Of a stretch of DNA of 64,000 nt, positions 54,959 to 63,747 are shown one piece after another. Under the pieces are notes generated by a model, which was given only the letters and a program-made list of their open reading frames with translations, was not told the origin of the DNA and did not search any database. The stretch comes from Legionella maceachernii. GTDB lineage: Bacteria; Pseudomonadota; Gammaproteobacteria; Legionellales; Legionellaceae. The DNA is taken from contig NZ_FUXJ01000005.1 in the NCBI RefSeq assembly GCF_900167045.1, positions 228,050-292,049 on the forward strand, read 5' to 3'. How positions within the stretch are numbered: position 1 is the stretch's first letter; every line of letters starts with the position of its first letter. A program made the position numbers and the translations under genes.

Positions 54959-56143
54959 TTAAACAGATGCGGTGTTTCCTGCACAGGAGTTCATTTCTTC
55001 AGCATACTTCAACTCAGAAATGACCAATTCTGCAATGGTACAATCTGCCTGGCCAGCAGAAAGTGATAATTTTAGCTGCCTAAGACGTTTTTGCATGCGC
55101 TCAATCGTTCCTTGATCGGTTAATAACTCCAACAAAGAACGTGTTAATTCTTTCACATTACAATCGTATTGTAATAATTCCGGCACAATCATTTCATTTT
55201 GCAAGAGATTGCATAAACCTAAGTATTTCACTTTAATCACTTTCATTGCAGCAATAAAACTAAGCAATGAGCCTTTGTAAATAATACACATGGGTTTTTC
55301 AAGTAGCGCGCATTCAAGAGAGGCAGTTCCTGAAGCCACAACAGCACAGTCGCTACAGGCAACAACCTCACTTGCTCTACCGAGTATGAATGAAATGCTT
55401 ACTTTGGATTTAGAGAAATAATTTTTAACAAGGGATGGGTCGAGAGTACCCGCAATTGGAATAACAAAATGAAGATTAGGCGTTTTTTCGTTCAGCATTT
55501 CAGCCGTTGCTAAGAGCACTGGCATATGCCTTTCAATTTCATTACGCCTACTTCCTGGTAGCATGGCTATCAAGCGCTTATTTGTGGGTAGGCCGAAATT
55601 TTCTCTAGCAAAGAGTATGTCATCGCAAGCAGGTATTTTTTCAACAAGTGGATGTCCAACAAAAGAGACAGGAATATTTGCTCGCTGATAAATTGCTTTC
55701 TCAAAGGGGAGAATAACAGCCATTCTGTCCACATAAGCGCGAATAATTTCAATACGATTTGCTTTCCAAGCCCAAATTTGGGGACTTATATAATATAAGA
55801 TACGAATGCCAAGTTGTTTAGCGAACTTAACCAAGCGCAAATTGAAGCCCGGAAAATCAACCAAAATGAGCAAGTCAGGCTTGTTATGAGTCAAATGAAT
55901 TTTAATTGCGTCAAACGCTTTTTTGATAATCAATAGATTACGCAATACTTCAGTGAGGCCCGTAGTGCCAAAGCGCGCTAAATCACTGATAAGATGAACA
56001 CCTGCTTCTTGCATATGTCGACCACCAATACCACTGATTTCAAGCGATTTGTGTTCAGTTCTTAGTTGGCGCACGAGCGAAGCAGCGTGAATATCCCCTG
56101 ATTCTTCGCCAGCTATAATTACAAGCCGTTTAGTTTCGGGCAT
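54959..56143 (-). CDS. lpxB: Lipid-A-disaccharide synthase
   Basis: LpxB joins UDP-2,3-diacylglucosamine and lipid X to form the lipid A disaccharide. The 394-residue protein has IAGEESGDIHAASLVRQL at the N-terminus, a GIGGRHMQEAGVHL segment near residue 38, LVDFPGFNLRL near residue 92 and LPGSRRNEIERHMP near residue 194. The C-terminal ASGTASLECALLEKPMCIIYK is the nucleotide-binding end. It overlaps the upstream oxidoreductase gene by 14 bases. Confidence 0.95.
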   Translation of the reverse strand: MPETKRLVIIAGEESGDIHAASLVRQLRTEHKSLEISGIGGRHMQEAGVHLISDLARFGTTGLTEVLRNLLIIKKAFDAIKIHLTHNKPDLLILVDFPGFNLRLVKFAKQLGIRILYYISPQIWAWKANRIEIIRAYVDRMAVILPFEKAIYQRANIPVSFVGHPLVEKIPACDDILFARENFGLPTNKRLIAMLPGSRRNEIERHMPVLLATAEMLNEKTPNLHFVIPIAGTLDPSLVKNYFSKSKVSISFILGRASEVVACSDCAVVASGTASLECALLEKPMCIIYKGSLLSFIAAMKVIKVKYLGLCNLLQNEMIVPELLQYDCNVKELTRSLLELLTDQGTIERMQKRLRQLKLSLSAGQADCTIAELVISELKYAEEMNSCAGNTASV

Positions 56144-57086
56144 AGTTTAAATGATTATCAATTAATGCTGTAATTTTTGCTGCTGTTGCCAATGCATCTC
56201 GTCCTTCTTCTCCGGTCACTAAAGGTATTGTATCGTTCTCAATGCATTCTAGGAAGGCTTTAATTTCGGCAAGTAATGCGTCACCTTTTTCAAATACAGA
56301 CTGATGCCGCGTGATCTCGGGAATACCTGGAAACATTTCGCCTTCCCCCTTTTGAAATACAGCAAACTGCTTATTCTGATAATCAATGGATATGTAGGAG
56401 TTCGGTTGAAATATGCGGGTTTTACGCTCGGTTTTAAAACTTACACGACTGGCTGTTACATTGGCAATGCAATGGTTGGCAAAGGTAATTCTTGCATTGG
56501 CAATATCAATGGACTTCGATAAAACCGGTGCTCCTTGTGCATCAATATTAACGATGGGAGAGCTAACGATAGCCTGGATTAAATCGATGTCGTGAATCAT
56601 TAGATCGAGAACGACATTGACATCTGTTCCTCGCGGATTAAACGGGGCCAGCCGGTGTGACTCAATGAATAATGGTCGCTCGAGGTATTCATCGAGCGCT
56701 AAGCGGGCTGCATTAAATCGCTCTAAATGACCAACCTGCAATTTCACCTGATGCTGCTTTGCTAAAGCAATCAATTCATTTGCCTGATCGACTGTTTCAG
56801 TGATCGGTTTTTCAATGAGCACATGAATGCCTTGCTCTAAAAAAGCCTTGGCAATTTCATAGTGTCTATTTGTGGTAGAGACAATGCTGACAGCATCCAC
56901 TTTACCAAACAGATCCTTATAATCAAAATAAGCAGGAACATTGAGCTCTCGAGATACGGTTTCACAAGCTTCTGGATTAATGTCACAAATGGCTACTAAA
57001 TTAGCATTGGGTAGCATTTTATATTTTTGAGCATGAAAACGTCCGAGGTAGCCGACGCCAATGACTGCGCAATTTAATATACTCAT
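56130..57086 (-). CDS. Gfo/Idh/MocA-family oxidoreductase
   Basis: The protein begins MSILNCAVIGVGYLGRFHAQKY, a Rossmann NAD(P)-binding motif, then EACETVSRELNVPAYFDYKD and the EKPITETVDQA motif near residue 92 (E-K-P lysine). The C-terminal domain is the usual alpha-beta sheet. The 318-residue form starting at 57086 is preferred; an upstream ATG adds ten residues. Family members act on sugars or similar substrates. The overlap with lpxB suggests a role near lipid A or nucleotide-sugar metabolism, but the substrate is unknown. Confidence 0.88.
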   Translation of the reverse strand: MSILNCAVIGVGYLGRFHAQKYKMLPNANLVAICDINPEACETVSRELNVPAYFDYKDLFGKVDAVSIVSTTNRHYEIAKAFLEQGIHVLIEKPITETVDQANELIALAKQHQVKLQVGHLERFNAARLALDEYLERPLFIESHRLAPFNPRGTDVNVVLDLMIHDIDLIQAIVSSPIVNIDAQGAPVLSKSIDIANARITFANHCIANVTASRVSFKTERKTRIFQPNSYISIDYQNKQFAVFQKGEGEMFPGIPEITRHQSVFEKGDALLAEIKAFLECIENDTIPLVTGEEGRDALATAAKITALIDNHLNYARN

Positions 57087-57191
57087 AATACAACGATGAT
57101 GATAATTTGCGCGCATGATCTCATTTTCTTAATGATAAATCAATTTTAAATGGTTATGATTAGCCGATTGTTGATTTTCAGGAGAGAAGCA

Positions 57192-57752
57192 ATGGCAAGG
57201 TGTATTGCCGGAGTTGATGAAGTAGGACGAGGCCCTTTAGCAGGACCACTTATCACTGCTGCAGTCATTTTAAATAAGCCTATCGAAGGTGTGATGGATT
57301 CGAAAAAATTAACAGCAGCTAAGCGAAAAGAACTCGTTCACAAGATAAAAAATGAAGCACGTTGCTTTGCTTACGGCCGAGCGGAAGTGGAGGAAATTGA
57401 TCGCCTCAACATTCATCATGCGACGCTACTAGCAATGAAACGGGCTGTTGAGGCTTTAACGATTCAACCGGATGAAGTCATTGTCGATGGTTTATTCGTT
57501 CCCGCAATAGCCATGCCATGCCGAGCGATTGTGAATGGTGATAATTTAGAAAACGCAATCAGTGCTGCTTCAATTTTAGCAAAGGTTTTGCGCGACGAAG
57601 AAATGGTATCTATGGATTTACTTTATCCGGGTTATGGTTTTGCGCTGCATAAAGGCTATGCTACACCCATGCATCGTACCGCCTTAAAAGAAAAAGGCCC
57701 CTGTGCGATTCACCGTAAGAATTTTTCATCGGTAGCTGCAGCCTTGCTATAG
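57192..57752 (+). CDS. rnhB: Ribonuclease HII
   Basis: RNase HII cuts RNA in RNA-DNA hybrids and removes single ribonucleotides from DNA. The signature [15 protein letters not shown] with the first two acidic residues is at the N-terminus. VDGLF near residue 99 and [15 protein letters not shown] near residue 128 give the others. The start at 57192 follows CAGGAGAG and gives 186 residues; longer in-frame starts add unrelated residues. It is divergent from the oxidoreductase-lpxB unit and convergent with mrdB. Confidence 0.93.
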   Translation: MARCIAGVDEVGRGPLAGPLITAAVILNKPIEGVMDSKKLTAAKRKELVHKIKNEARCFAYGRAEVEEIDRLNIHHATLLAMKRAVEALTIQPDEVIVDGLFVPAIAMPCRAIVNGDNLENAISAASILAKVLRDEEMVSMDLLYPGYGFALHKGYATPMHRTALKEKGPCAIHRKNFSSVAAALL

Positions 57753-57852
57753 ACGAATTAGTATAAATTGACATGAAACAGTTATCCGGGAAAACAAGAA
57801 TTTTCACGGAACACCTACTTTAAGGTTTAATAATTTAAAATAAGCGCTGAGA

Positions 57853-58980
57853 TTAGCGACCGTATGATAAATTGTTGAATAAAATGCGGTGGGAACTTAT
57901 CGACATCAAAACACCAAAACCAGTGAGGAAAGTAACCATGGCTGTTCCACCATAGCTGACTAAAGGCAGAGGAACTCCGACAACGGGTAAAATACCCATT
58001 ACCATGCCTGTATTGACAAAAGCTGAAAGAAAGAATGTCATTGCCAAGCTGGCGGCCAAAAGACGAGTAAAACTCGTTTGAGCATGCCTTGCTATGTGAA
58101 GGCCTCGCAGTGAAATGAGCACAACTAAAGCAATGAGAATGCAAGAACCTACGAAGCCAAATTCTTCGCCACTGACTGCAAAAATGAAATCAGTGGCATG
58201 TTCGGGTAAAAAATTAAGATGGGATTGGCTTCCTTCAAGCCAGCCTTTTCCAAAAACCCCTCCTGAACCAATAGCAATTTTGGATTGGATAATATGATAA
58301 CCAGATCCAAGAGGATCTTGTTCTGGGTTAAGTAAGGTATAAATTCGTTGTTTTTGGTAATCGTGCATGACATGCCAAAGCAATGGGATACTCGCTCCAA
58401 TAATAACGCTCATGATTAATAAAATTCGCATTCTTATTCCAGCGAGAAAAATAACGCATAGGCCTGAAGCGATCACCATGATTGCTGTACCTAAATCAGG
58501 TTGCTTTGCAATCAATACACCTGGGATAAAGATCATTAATGCAGCGATGAGAATTGATTTTATACTAATAGGAAAAGGTTGGCGATCAAAATACCAAGCT
58601 GCCATCATCGGAATGGCTAATTTCATGATTTCTGAGGGTTGAAAACGAAATAGCCCTAAATCTAACCAGCGTTGGGCACCCTTACCAATTTTACCAATTA
58701 ACATCACAGCAATAAGCAAAGCAAGGCCAATTCCGTAGAGCCATGGTGTCCACGCCTTATATTTATGAGGGGGAATAGCGGCAAAAACCATCATGATGCT
58801 TAAAGCAAACACCAATCGCATTGATTGACGAAAGACCATACTCAAATTTTGGTTTGAAGCACTGTATAAAATAAGCATGCCCATCGCAATTAAGGCGATG
58901 AGTAAACCCAGTAAAGGTAAATCAATATGCATAGACTTAGCCGTTAGTCTATAAACGGGGCGTGTATGACTTGTTTTCAT
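57853..58980 (-). CDS. mrdB: Rod-shape-determining peptidoglycan glycosyltransferase RodA
   Basis: RodA polymerises peptidoglycan in the elongasome with PBP2. The 375-residue protein has about ten membrane helices and SEDS-family features: RWLDLGLFRFQPSEIMKLA near residue 105, IAKQPDLGTAI near residue 157, and LPVVGVPLPLVSYGGTAM near residue 331. WLEGSQSHLNFLPEHATDFIF in the middle is also typical. It overlaps mrdA by 4 bases (ATGA). Confidence 0.95.
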   Translation of the reverse strand: MKTSHTRPVYRLTAKSMHIDLPLLGLLIALIAMGMLILYSASNQNLSMVFRQSMRLVFALSIMMVFAAIPPHKYKAWTPWLYGIGLALLIAVMLIGKIGKGAQRWLDLGLFRFQPSEIMKLAIPMMAAWYFDRQPFPISIKSILIAALMIFIPGVLIAKQPDLGTAIMVIASGLCVIFLAGIRMRILLIMSVIIGASIPLLWHVMHDYQKQRIYTLLNPEQDPLGSGYHIIQSKIAIGSGGVFGKGWLEGSQSHLNFLPEHATDFIFAVSGEEFGFVGSCILIALVVLISLRGLHIARHAQTSFTRLLAASLAMTFFLSAFVNTGMVMGILPVVGVPLPLVSYGGTAMVTFLTGFGVLMSISSHRILFNNLSYGR

Positions 58981-60839
58981 GGCTTTGGTTCGCTTTTCTT
59001 AAGTTCAAAATAAGCATCCATGACTTTGCGTGCCACATTCGATGCTGCTAAATCATTTTCTACCATCACTGCTACTGCAATTTCAGGATTTTCAACAGGG
59101 GCAAAGGCAATGATGAGTGAGTGATCTCTTAAGTATTCAGGAATATCCTCGTATTTAATTTTGCGGACTTTTTCATATTGTTTACCGCCGAAAACCTGGG
59201 CTGTGCCTGTTTTGGCAGCAACGGAATAGGGGGCATTTCTACCGAAACGGTAACCCGTGCCTTCATTATTCGTGATGACTGATTGCATGGCTTCCGCGAT
59301 GATAGTCCAATAATTTTCATCTTTAAGCTTCACAGGGTATTCTTCAAGCACCTTGTACTCATGCACTTCCCCTTTGTCGCTTTGAATGGACTTATGTAAG
59401 AAATGAGGTCTAAACCGCCTCCCTTTCTGGCTTAATGAAGCAGTAGCATTTGCAAGCTGGAGAGGAGAAACCAAAGTAAATCCTTGTCCAATTGAAGTAA
59501 TAACCGTATCACCCGGGTACCAGGGTTGGCCTTTCACTTGTCTTTTCCAATGTTTGTTGGGAACAAGGCCAGGCGCTTCTTCGTGCAAATCAACATGCGT
59601 TAATTGACCAAATCCAAATTGAATTAGCATATCTTCAATGGCTGAAATACCCATTTTGTGACCCAAATGATAAAAATAGGTATCGCAAGAGACAGTAATG
59701 GCACGTTTTAAATTAATAAAACCATGTCCCGCTTTTTTCCAGTCCCGATAGGGATGGCTCACACCGGGCAATCGAAACCAACCGGGATCATGTATACTGT
59801 AAGTCGTATCGACGACACCTTTTTCCAAACCTGCTAAGCCCATAAATGGCTTAATCGTTGACGCGGGAGGGTATAAACCTCGAACTGCTCGATTATAGAG
59901 AGGCCGATCTCGGGCAGTAGCCAATCGTTTATAATCTTCAGCACTAATTCCATTGACAAAAAGGTTGGGATCAAAACTTGGAGCACTTACCATCGCTAAA
60001 ATATCTCCGTCATGAGTACTCAACGCCACGACGGCACCACGTTTATCTTTCATGGCCTGGTAAGCAACTTGCTGTAGTCTTGTATCAATCGTTAAATACA
60101 GTTTTTCACCAGATATTGGGTTTTGTTTATTGAGAACTCTTATGGTCCTACCACTCACATCTGTTTCGATCAATTGATATCCAATTTCGCCATGTAAGAT
60201 GTCCTCATAATATTTCTCAATCCCTGATTTTCCAATAAAATTAGTTGCTTGATAATTGGTTGGATCCACTTGACGCAGTTCCTGTACATTGATTCGACCC
60301 ACGTAACCTAAGATGTGCGCCATCATTTCCCCAAAAGGGTAGTAACGCATTAGTCTTGCCTTGATACTGACCCCTGAAAATCGATATTGATTACTGGCAA
60401 AAATAGCGACTTCTTCCTGAGTCAGTTTGAGTTTAAAAGGGATGGGAACAAAAGAACGATTCTGTTTACGAGCACGATTAAAATTTTCGATATCCTCATC
60501 AGTAATAGAGGGAAGAAGGATTCGCAGTTGCTCTAACGTTTTCGTTATATCTTTAACACGCTCAGGAATAATTTCTAAAACATAGACAGGTGTATTTTCT
60601 GCAAGAACAACCCCATTTTTATCAAGAATAATGCCTCGTGGAGGCGCAATGGGAATGACACTCATTTGATTTTTTAAAGAAAGTGTTTCATAGCGTCTAA
60701 ACTCAGCGATTTGTAAATAAGTTAAGCGCAAAATAAGTGTCAATGATAACAGGATTACCAATATCACAAGTAAATTTAATCGAGAGGTATGTAATCGTAA
60801 CTCTGCTCGATCATTTTTTACTGAATTGTTAAATCGCAT
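58977..60839 (-). CDS. mrdA: Penicillin-binding protein 2 (elongation transpeptidase)
   Basis: PBP2 cross-links side-wall peptidoglycan. A single N-terminal membrane helix (about residues 22-46) precedes the dimerisation domain, and the transpeptidase domain has the S-x-x-K motif in PPASTIKPF near residue 324, S-x-D/N in VSCDTYF near residue 382, and K-T-G in AAKTGTAQV near residue 540. The ATG at 60839 gives 620 residues; a TTG nine bases upstream is possible. The order rsfS-rlmH-mrdA-mrdB matches E. coli. Confidence 0.95.
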   Translation of the reverse strand: MRFNNSVKNDRAELRLHTSRLNLLVILVILLSLTLILRLTYLQIAEFRRYETLSLKNQMSVIPIAPPRGIILDKNGVVLAENTPVYVLEIIPERVKDITKTLEQLRILLPSITDEDIENFNRARKQNRSFVPIPFKLKLTQEEVAIFASNQYRFSGVSIKARLMRYYPFGEMMAHILGYVGRINVQELRQVDPTNYQATNFIGKSGIEKYYEDILHGEIGYQLIETDVSGRTIRVLNKQNPISGEKLYLTIDTRLQQVAYQAMKDKRGAVVALSTHDGDILAMVSAPSFDPNLFVNGISAEDYKRLATARDRPLYNRAVRGLYPPASTIKPFMGLAGLEKGVVDTTYSIHDPGWFRLPGVSHPYRDWKKAGHGFINLKRAITVSCDTYFYHLGHKMGISAIEDMLIQFGFGQLTHVDLHEEAPGLVPNKHWKRQVKGQPWYPGDTVITSIGQGFTLVSPLQLANATASLSQKGRRFRPHFLHKSIQSDKGEVHEYKVLEEYPVKLKDENYWTIIAEAMQSVITNNEGTGYRFGRNAPYSVAAKTGTAQVFGGKQYEKVRKIKYEDIPEYLRDHSLIIAFAPVENPEIAVAVMVENDLAASNVARKVMDAYFELKKSEPKP

Positions 60840-60890
60840 TTTCTGCAAATACTACAAATAAGATAAGGGTAGACATCTTAGCTTAAAAGT

Positions 60891-61364
60891 TCATTTGTGG
60901 TAAGGGTGATTATGTATAATTGACCAAGCTCTATAAAGTGTTTCCAAGAGAATAATGCGAACTAAGGGATGAGGTAAGGTTAGTTGAGATAAAGACCACC
61001 GTTCATCGGCTTTGGCTAATATTGAGGTAAGCAGCCCTTCGGGCCCACCAATAAGAAAACAGAGATGGCTCTTGATTTGTTGTAGCTGCTCAAGTTTTAA
61101 AGCTAATTTTTCGCTGCTGAATGACTCCCCACCCATATCCAGTGCAATAACGCGTGCGCTTTGAGGAATAGCATGAACGATTAAGGCGGCTTCTTTTTCT
61201 AAAATTCGCGTTAAGTCACTTGATTTTCCTCGCTTTGCGAGTGGAATTTCAATTAAATTAAACTGCGCAAATTCTTGCAAACGTTTTGTGAATTCAGAAA
61301 CAGCACTATTTACCCATGTGGGCATTTTATTACCGCAAGCAATGAGCGTAATCTTAATCATCAT
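60891..61364 (-). CDS. rlmH: 23S rRNA pseudouridine-1915 N3-methyltransferase
   Basis: RlmH methylates pseudouridine 1915 of 23S rRNA. The 157-residue SPOUT-family protein has the N-terminal [32 protein letters not shown] near residue 73, and the knot region FLIGGPEGL near residue 103 with the SAM-binding glycines. [21 protein letters not shown] residues follow. The start overlaps the rsfS stop by one base (TAATG); a second ATG is the next codon. Confidence 0.95.
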   Translation of the reverse strand: MMIKITLIACGNKMPTWVNSAVSEFTKRLQEFAQFNLIEIPLAKRGKSSDLTRILEKEAALIVHAIPQSARVIALDMGGESFSSEKLALKLEQLQQIKSHLCFLIGGPEGLLTSILAKADERWSLSQLTLPHPLVRIILLETLYRAWSIIHNHPYHK

Positions 61365-61702
61365 TATTCACTAGTAAGATTGCTCTGCCATAATCCTTCT
61401 AAATTGTAAAAGGCACGACTTTCAGCTTGCATAATATGCAAAACAAAATCGCCAAAATCAATCAAGACCCATTCACCATTTTCAAGGCCACTTTGACTTA
61501 AAGGTGGCAGCCCAGCAGCTTCCATTTGCTCCACAACAAATTCAGCAACTGCTCTAACATGGCGAGAAGAGCGGCCACTGCAAACGATCATATAATCGGT
61601 AACAGAAGTTTGCTTTCTTACGTCAATAATGACTACGTCAATCGCTTGAATATCATCTAAAGCGCTTTGTAGTTGATTTAAAAATGCTTGTTGCTCGGTC
61701 AT
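61364..61702 (-). CDS. rsfS: Ribosomal silencing factor RsfS
   Basis: RsfS binds L14 and blocks subunit joining when nutrients are low. The 112-residue protein has the family features [38 protein letters not shown] in its first half, [20 protein letters not shown] in the second, and ends with the YNLEGLW motif. It leads the reverse-strand rsfS-rlmH-mrdA-mrdB cluster. Confidence 0.95.
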   Translation of the reverse strand: MTEQQAFLNQLQSALDDIQAIDVVIIDVRKQTSVTDYMIVCSGRSSRHVRAVAEFVVEQMEAAGLPPLSQSGLENGEWVLIDFGDFVLHIMQAESRAFYNLEGLWQSNLTSE

Positions 61703-61934
61703 AAATTAGAAAATCTTATCCAAAAAGGGAGGATAATAACAGTAAAACTAAAACTCTCAAAGAAGTATACAAGAGCCGAGTGTGATTAAAATAACCGATT
61801 TTTAAATTTCTCACCTTTCGAGGAAGAAAAACCGCTGTTTTAAGCCCTTTTTGAAATTCCGTTGAGACAAAATCGAACAATAAAAAAATAATATGATATA
61901 ATTTTTACCAACTTTTTTATTGGATTGCCTCCCT

Positions 61935-63053
61935 GTGAAATTTTCTTTAAGTCGAAACACCATCTATTCTCCGGACTTTGATGCACAACTTGAACGGTTT
62001 ATACTCGACACTAATCCGGGTACTGTAGCAGTGGATCTTTGGAATGTCGATGCAGAAAGCCAGAAGCGCTGCTTTACTTCATTTCAGAAGATAGTAAACG
62101 AACGCCAAAGCAAGATTGCTCTATCGATTGACTTAAGTTCCCCGCATGATGTTATAGAAGCCATTTTTACGATGATAGAGGGAAATCCAAACATTAACCA
62201 ATTGGATTTTAAAGGTTCGCCTGCCCAAAAAGCTGTCGATTTAATCACCAACGCTTTAACACAATCCGGTAGTTGTATTGAAGCGCTGAGTTTTGAAATA
62301 GGGCCAAATGAAGTTTTTTCCCCTCTCGCTCAGACGCTACGGGCGAATAGAACGCTCACTCAACTAAAAATTACTTATAGTATGTTGTTTCACGGCTGGA
62401 AGGTGTTAAACCCTATTTTTCAAGCATTAACGAATGATGCATTGGATGAAGATAAAAATGCTGCTAACTCTTCGGTACAGGCTCTCCATTTAAAACGATT
62501 CGATATCTCTTCAGAGGCAGACGCGAAAGCACTGAATTTAATGTTAGAGAAAAACCATTCAATTAGTGACTTTAAATTTACCGACTCAGACACCAGCGAT
62601 TTTTTTAAATTAAAGTCTGGTTTAGTAAAAAACACGCAATTGTTAGAATTGTCTTTAAAAGGCTGTTTCATTTCTGCTGGTGACCTGCCAAAAATGGCTT
62701 CTTGCCTACCTCCTCGTTTAAAAGTCCTTAATCTCTCCAATCTTAAAGGATTTGTTAGGCCAAGGGCGCTTATCGAAGATCTGATGAGTTTAATAAAAGA
62801 GTGCCAAACGAAAAATTTATCTCTACATATTATTTTTAATGGTAACCATTTAGCGAGTGAAATTGGATTTTATCGTGAAGATTTAAAAGAGTTATTGCTT
62901 TCTTCAGGCAATGATTCGAATGTTTCTCTAGAGTGTGATGCAATAACCGAAATAATGGCGTATAAGCGAAACCAATGCGTTACTTTTTTCGAAGTATTAG
63001 CTAAAGCGTATGATGAAACAATGGAAAATCAATACCTAGCGCCCACAGCCTAA
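61935..63053 (+). CDS. Leucine-rich-repeat-like protein, candidate effector
   Basis: The roughly 372-residue protein has weak ribonuclease-inhibitor-type leucine-rich repeats: NPNINQLDFKG, CIEALSFEIGPNEV, NRTLTQLKITYS, NTQLLELSLKGCFISAG and PRLKVLNLSNLKG along residues 85-290. There is no signal peptide or membrane helix. Such solenoid proteins in Legionella are often Dot/Icm substrates, but that is only inferred. The start is uncertain: GTG at 61935 is used, and TTG at 61920 is possible; neither has a good Shine-Dalgarno. A TATAAT lies at 61897. Confidence 0.78.
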   Translation: MKFSLSRNTIYSPDFDAQLERFILDTNPGTVAVDLWNVDAESQKRCFTSFQKIVNERQSKIALSIDLSSPHDVIEAIFTMIEGNPNINQLDFKGSPAQKAVDLITNALTQSGSCIEALSFEIGPNEVFSPLAQTLRANRTLTQLKITYSMLFHGWKVLNPIFQALTNDALDEDKNAANSSVQALHLKRFDISSEADAKALNLMLEKNHSISDFKFTDSDTSDFFKLKSGLVKNTQLLELSLKGCFISAGDLPKMASCLPPRLKVLNLSNLKGFVRPRALIEDLMSLIKECQTKNLSLHIIFNGNHLASEIGFYREDLKELLLSSGNDSNVSLECDAITEIMAYKRNQCVTFFEVLAKAYDETMENQYLAPTA

Positions 63054-63062
63054 ACCGTATCT

Positions 63063-63096
63063 AAAAAACCCGCATGAAAGAGAATGAAGGTTTTTT
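63063..63096. terminator. A/T-run hairpin between convergent genes
   Basis: AAAAAACC (63063-63070) pairs with GGTTTTTT (63089-63096) around an 18-base loop, between the leucine-rich-repeat gene and the convergent membrane-protein gene. The T-run supports termination on either strand, though the stem is short. Confidence 0.45.
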
Positions 63097-63106
63097 CCTG
63101 CAAGGC

Positions 63107-63523
63107 TTATTCTCGGATGTGTTTTTTTTCTTCCTCTAGCTTTTCTTGCAAGTCTGCTAGATATTTATCCAGTGGAGTAAAGGAAACAAAGAAAGAGAGT
63201 AAAGCAGCCCCTAAACCAGTAATCAATGCTTCTTTTATTGACATACCTCCATGGCTTACAAAATCAGCAATTGAAGTACCCACGAAAGCAATTGCCGCTA
63301 CACCGTAGCGTGAAGTTTGAAATTTAACTAAATTCCCATAAGAAGCCAATAAGCTAATTAATCCTGTACCTAATCCTGTACCAATTGCTATTTCCCAATG
63401 ATGGAAAGAGAGCACATACAAGTTTCCTTTAGTCATAGCAAGAAGGCAAGCTATTGTAGATTGGGTAATATGGCGCATCACTAGAGTAGAGCGCAATTTT
63501 ATTTTGGAAAGAAAGGGTGACAT
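63107..63523 (-). CDS. Small hydrophobic hypothetical protein
   Basis: The 138-residue protein has about three hydrophobic segments (IAIGTGLGTGLISLLASYG, YGVAAIAFVGTSIADFV and ALITGLGAALLSFFVSF) and a charged C-terminal helix (ADLQEKLEEEKKHIRE). It looks like an inner-membrane protein; no family is recognised. The ATG at 63523 follows AAGGACGAAGAAC; a TTG nine codons earlier is less likely. Confidence 0.65.
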   Translation of the reverse strand: MSPFLSKIKLRSTLVMRHITQSTIACLLAMTKGNLYVLSFHHWEIAIGTGLGTGLISLLASYGNLVKFQTSRYGVAAIAFVGTSIADFVSHGGMSIKEALITGLGAALLSFFVSFTPLDKYLADLQEKLEEEKKHIRE

Positions 63524-63580
63524 GTTCTTCGTCCTTGAAAGTTTGAACAAATGTTAACTAGCTAAGAGTATAGTAAACAA

Positions 63581-63633
63581 TGCTCAGGGGAATAGATTGT
63601 TTTAGCCAATCTATTCACTTGAGTTGCTGAGCA
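63581..63633. repeat. Nested hairpin in the region before the GIY-YIG gene
   Basis: Outer arms TGCTCAG (63581-63587) and CTGAGCA (63627-63633) enclose a perfect inner 10-bp stem, GAATAGATTG (63590-63599) with CAATCTATTC (63607-63616). It could end transcription of the reverse-strand GIY-YIG gene or lie in the leader of the membrane-protein gene. Confidence 0.6.
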
Positions 63634-63710
63634 CTCCGTGAAGAACGTGTGTGTTTTTAACGTTGTGAGTGAAATTACTAGGGTCTGTTGACAATTCACC
63701 TGCCGCCTAC

Positions 63711-63733
63711 GTGCCGCGGCTTGTCCGCGGCAT
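63711..63733. repeat. GC-rich hairpin with CCGCGGCTTG core
   Basis: TGCCGCGG (63712-63719), the loop CTTGT and CCGCGGCA (63725-63732) form a perfect 8-bp GC-rich stem, 15 bases after the GIY-YIG stop. The core decamer is shared with 16071 and 45676. The preceding GGGTCTGTTGACAATT (63681-63696) looks like an insertion-sequence end but no transposase is present. Confidence 0.7.
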
Positions 63734-63747
63734 CCATTCGATCTAAA

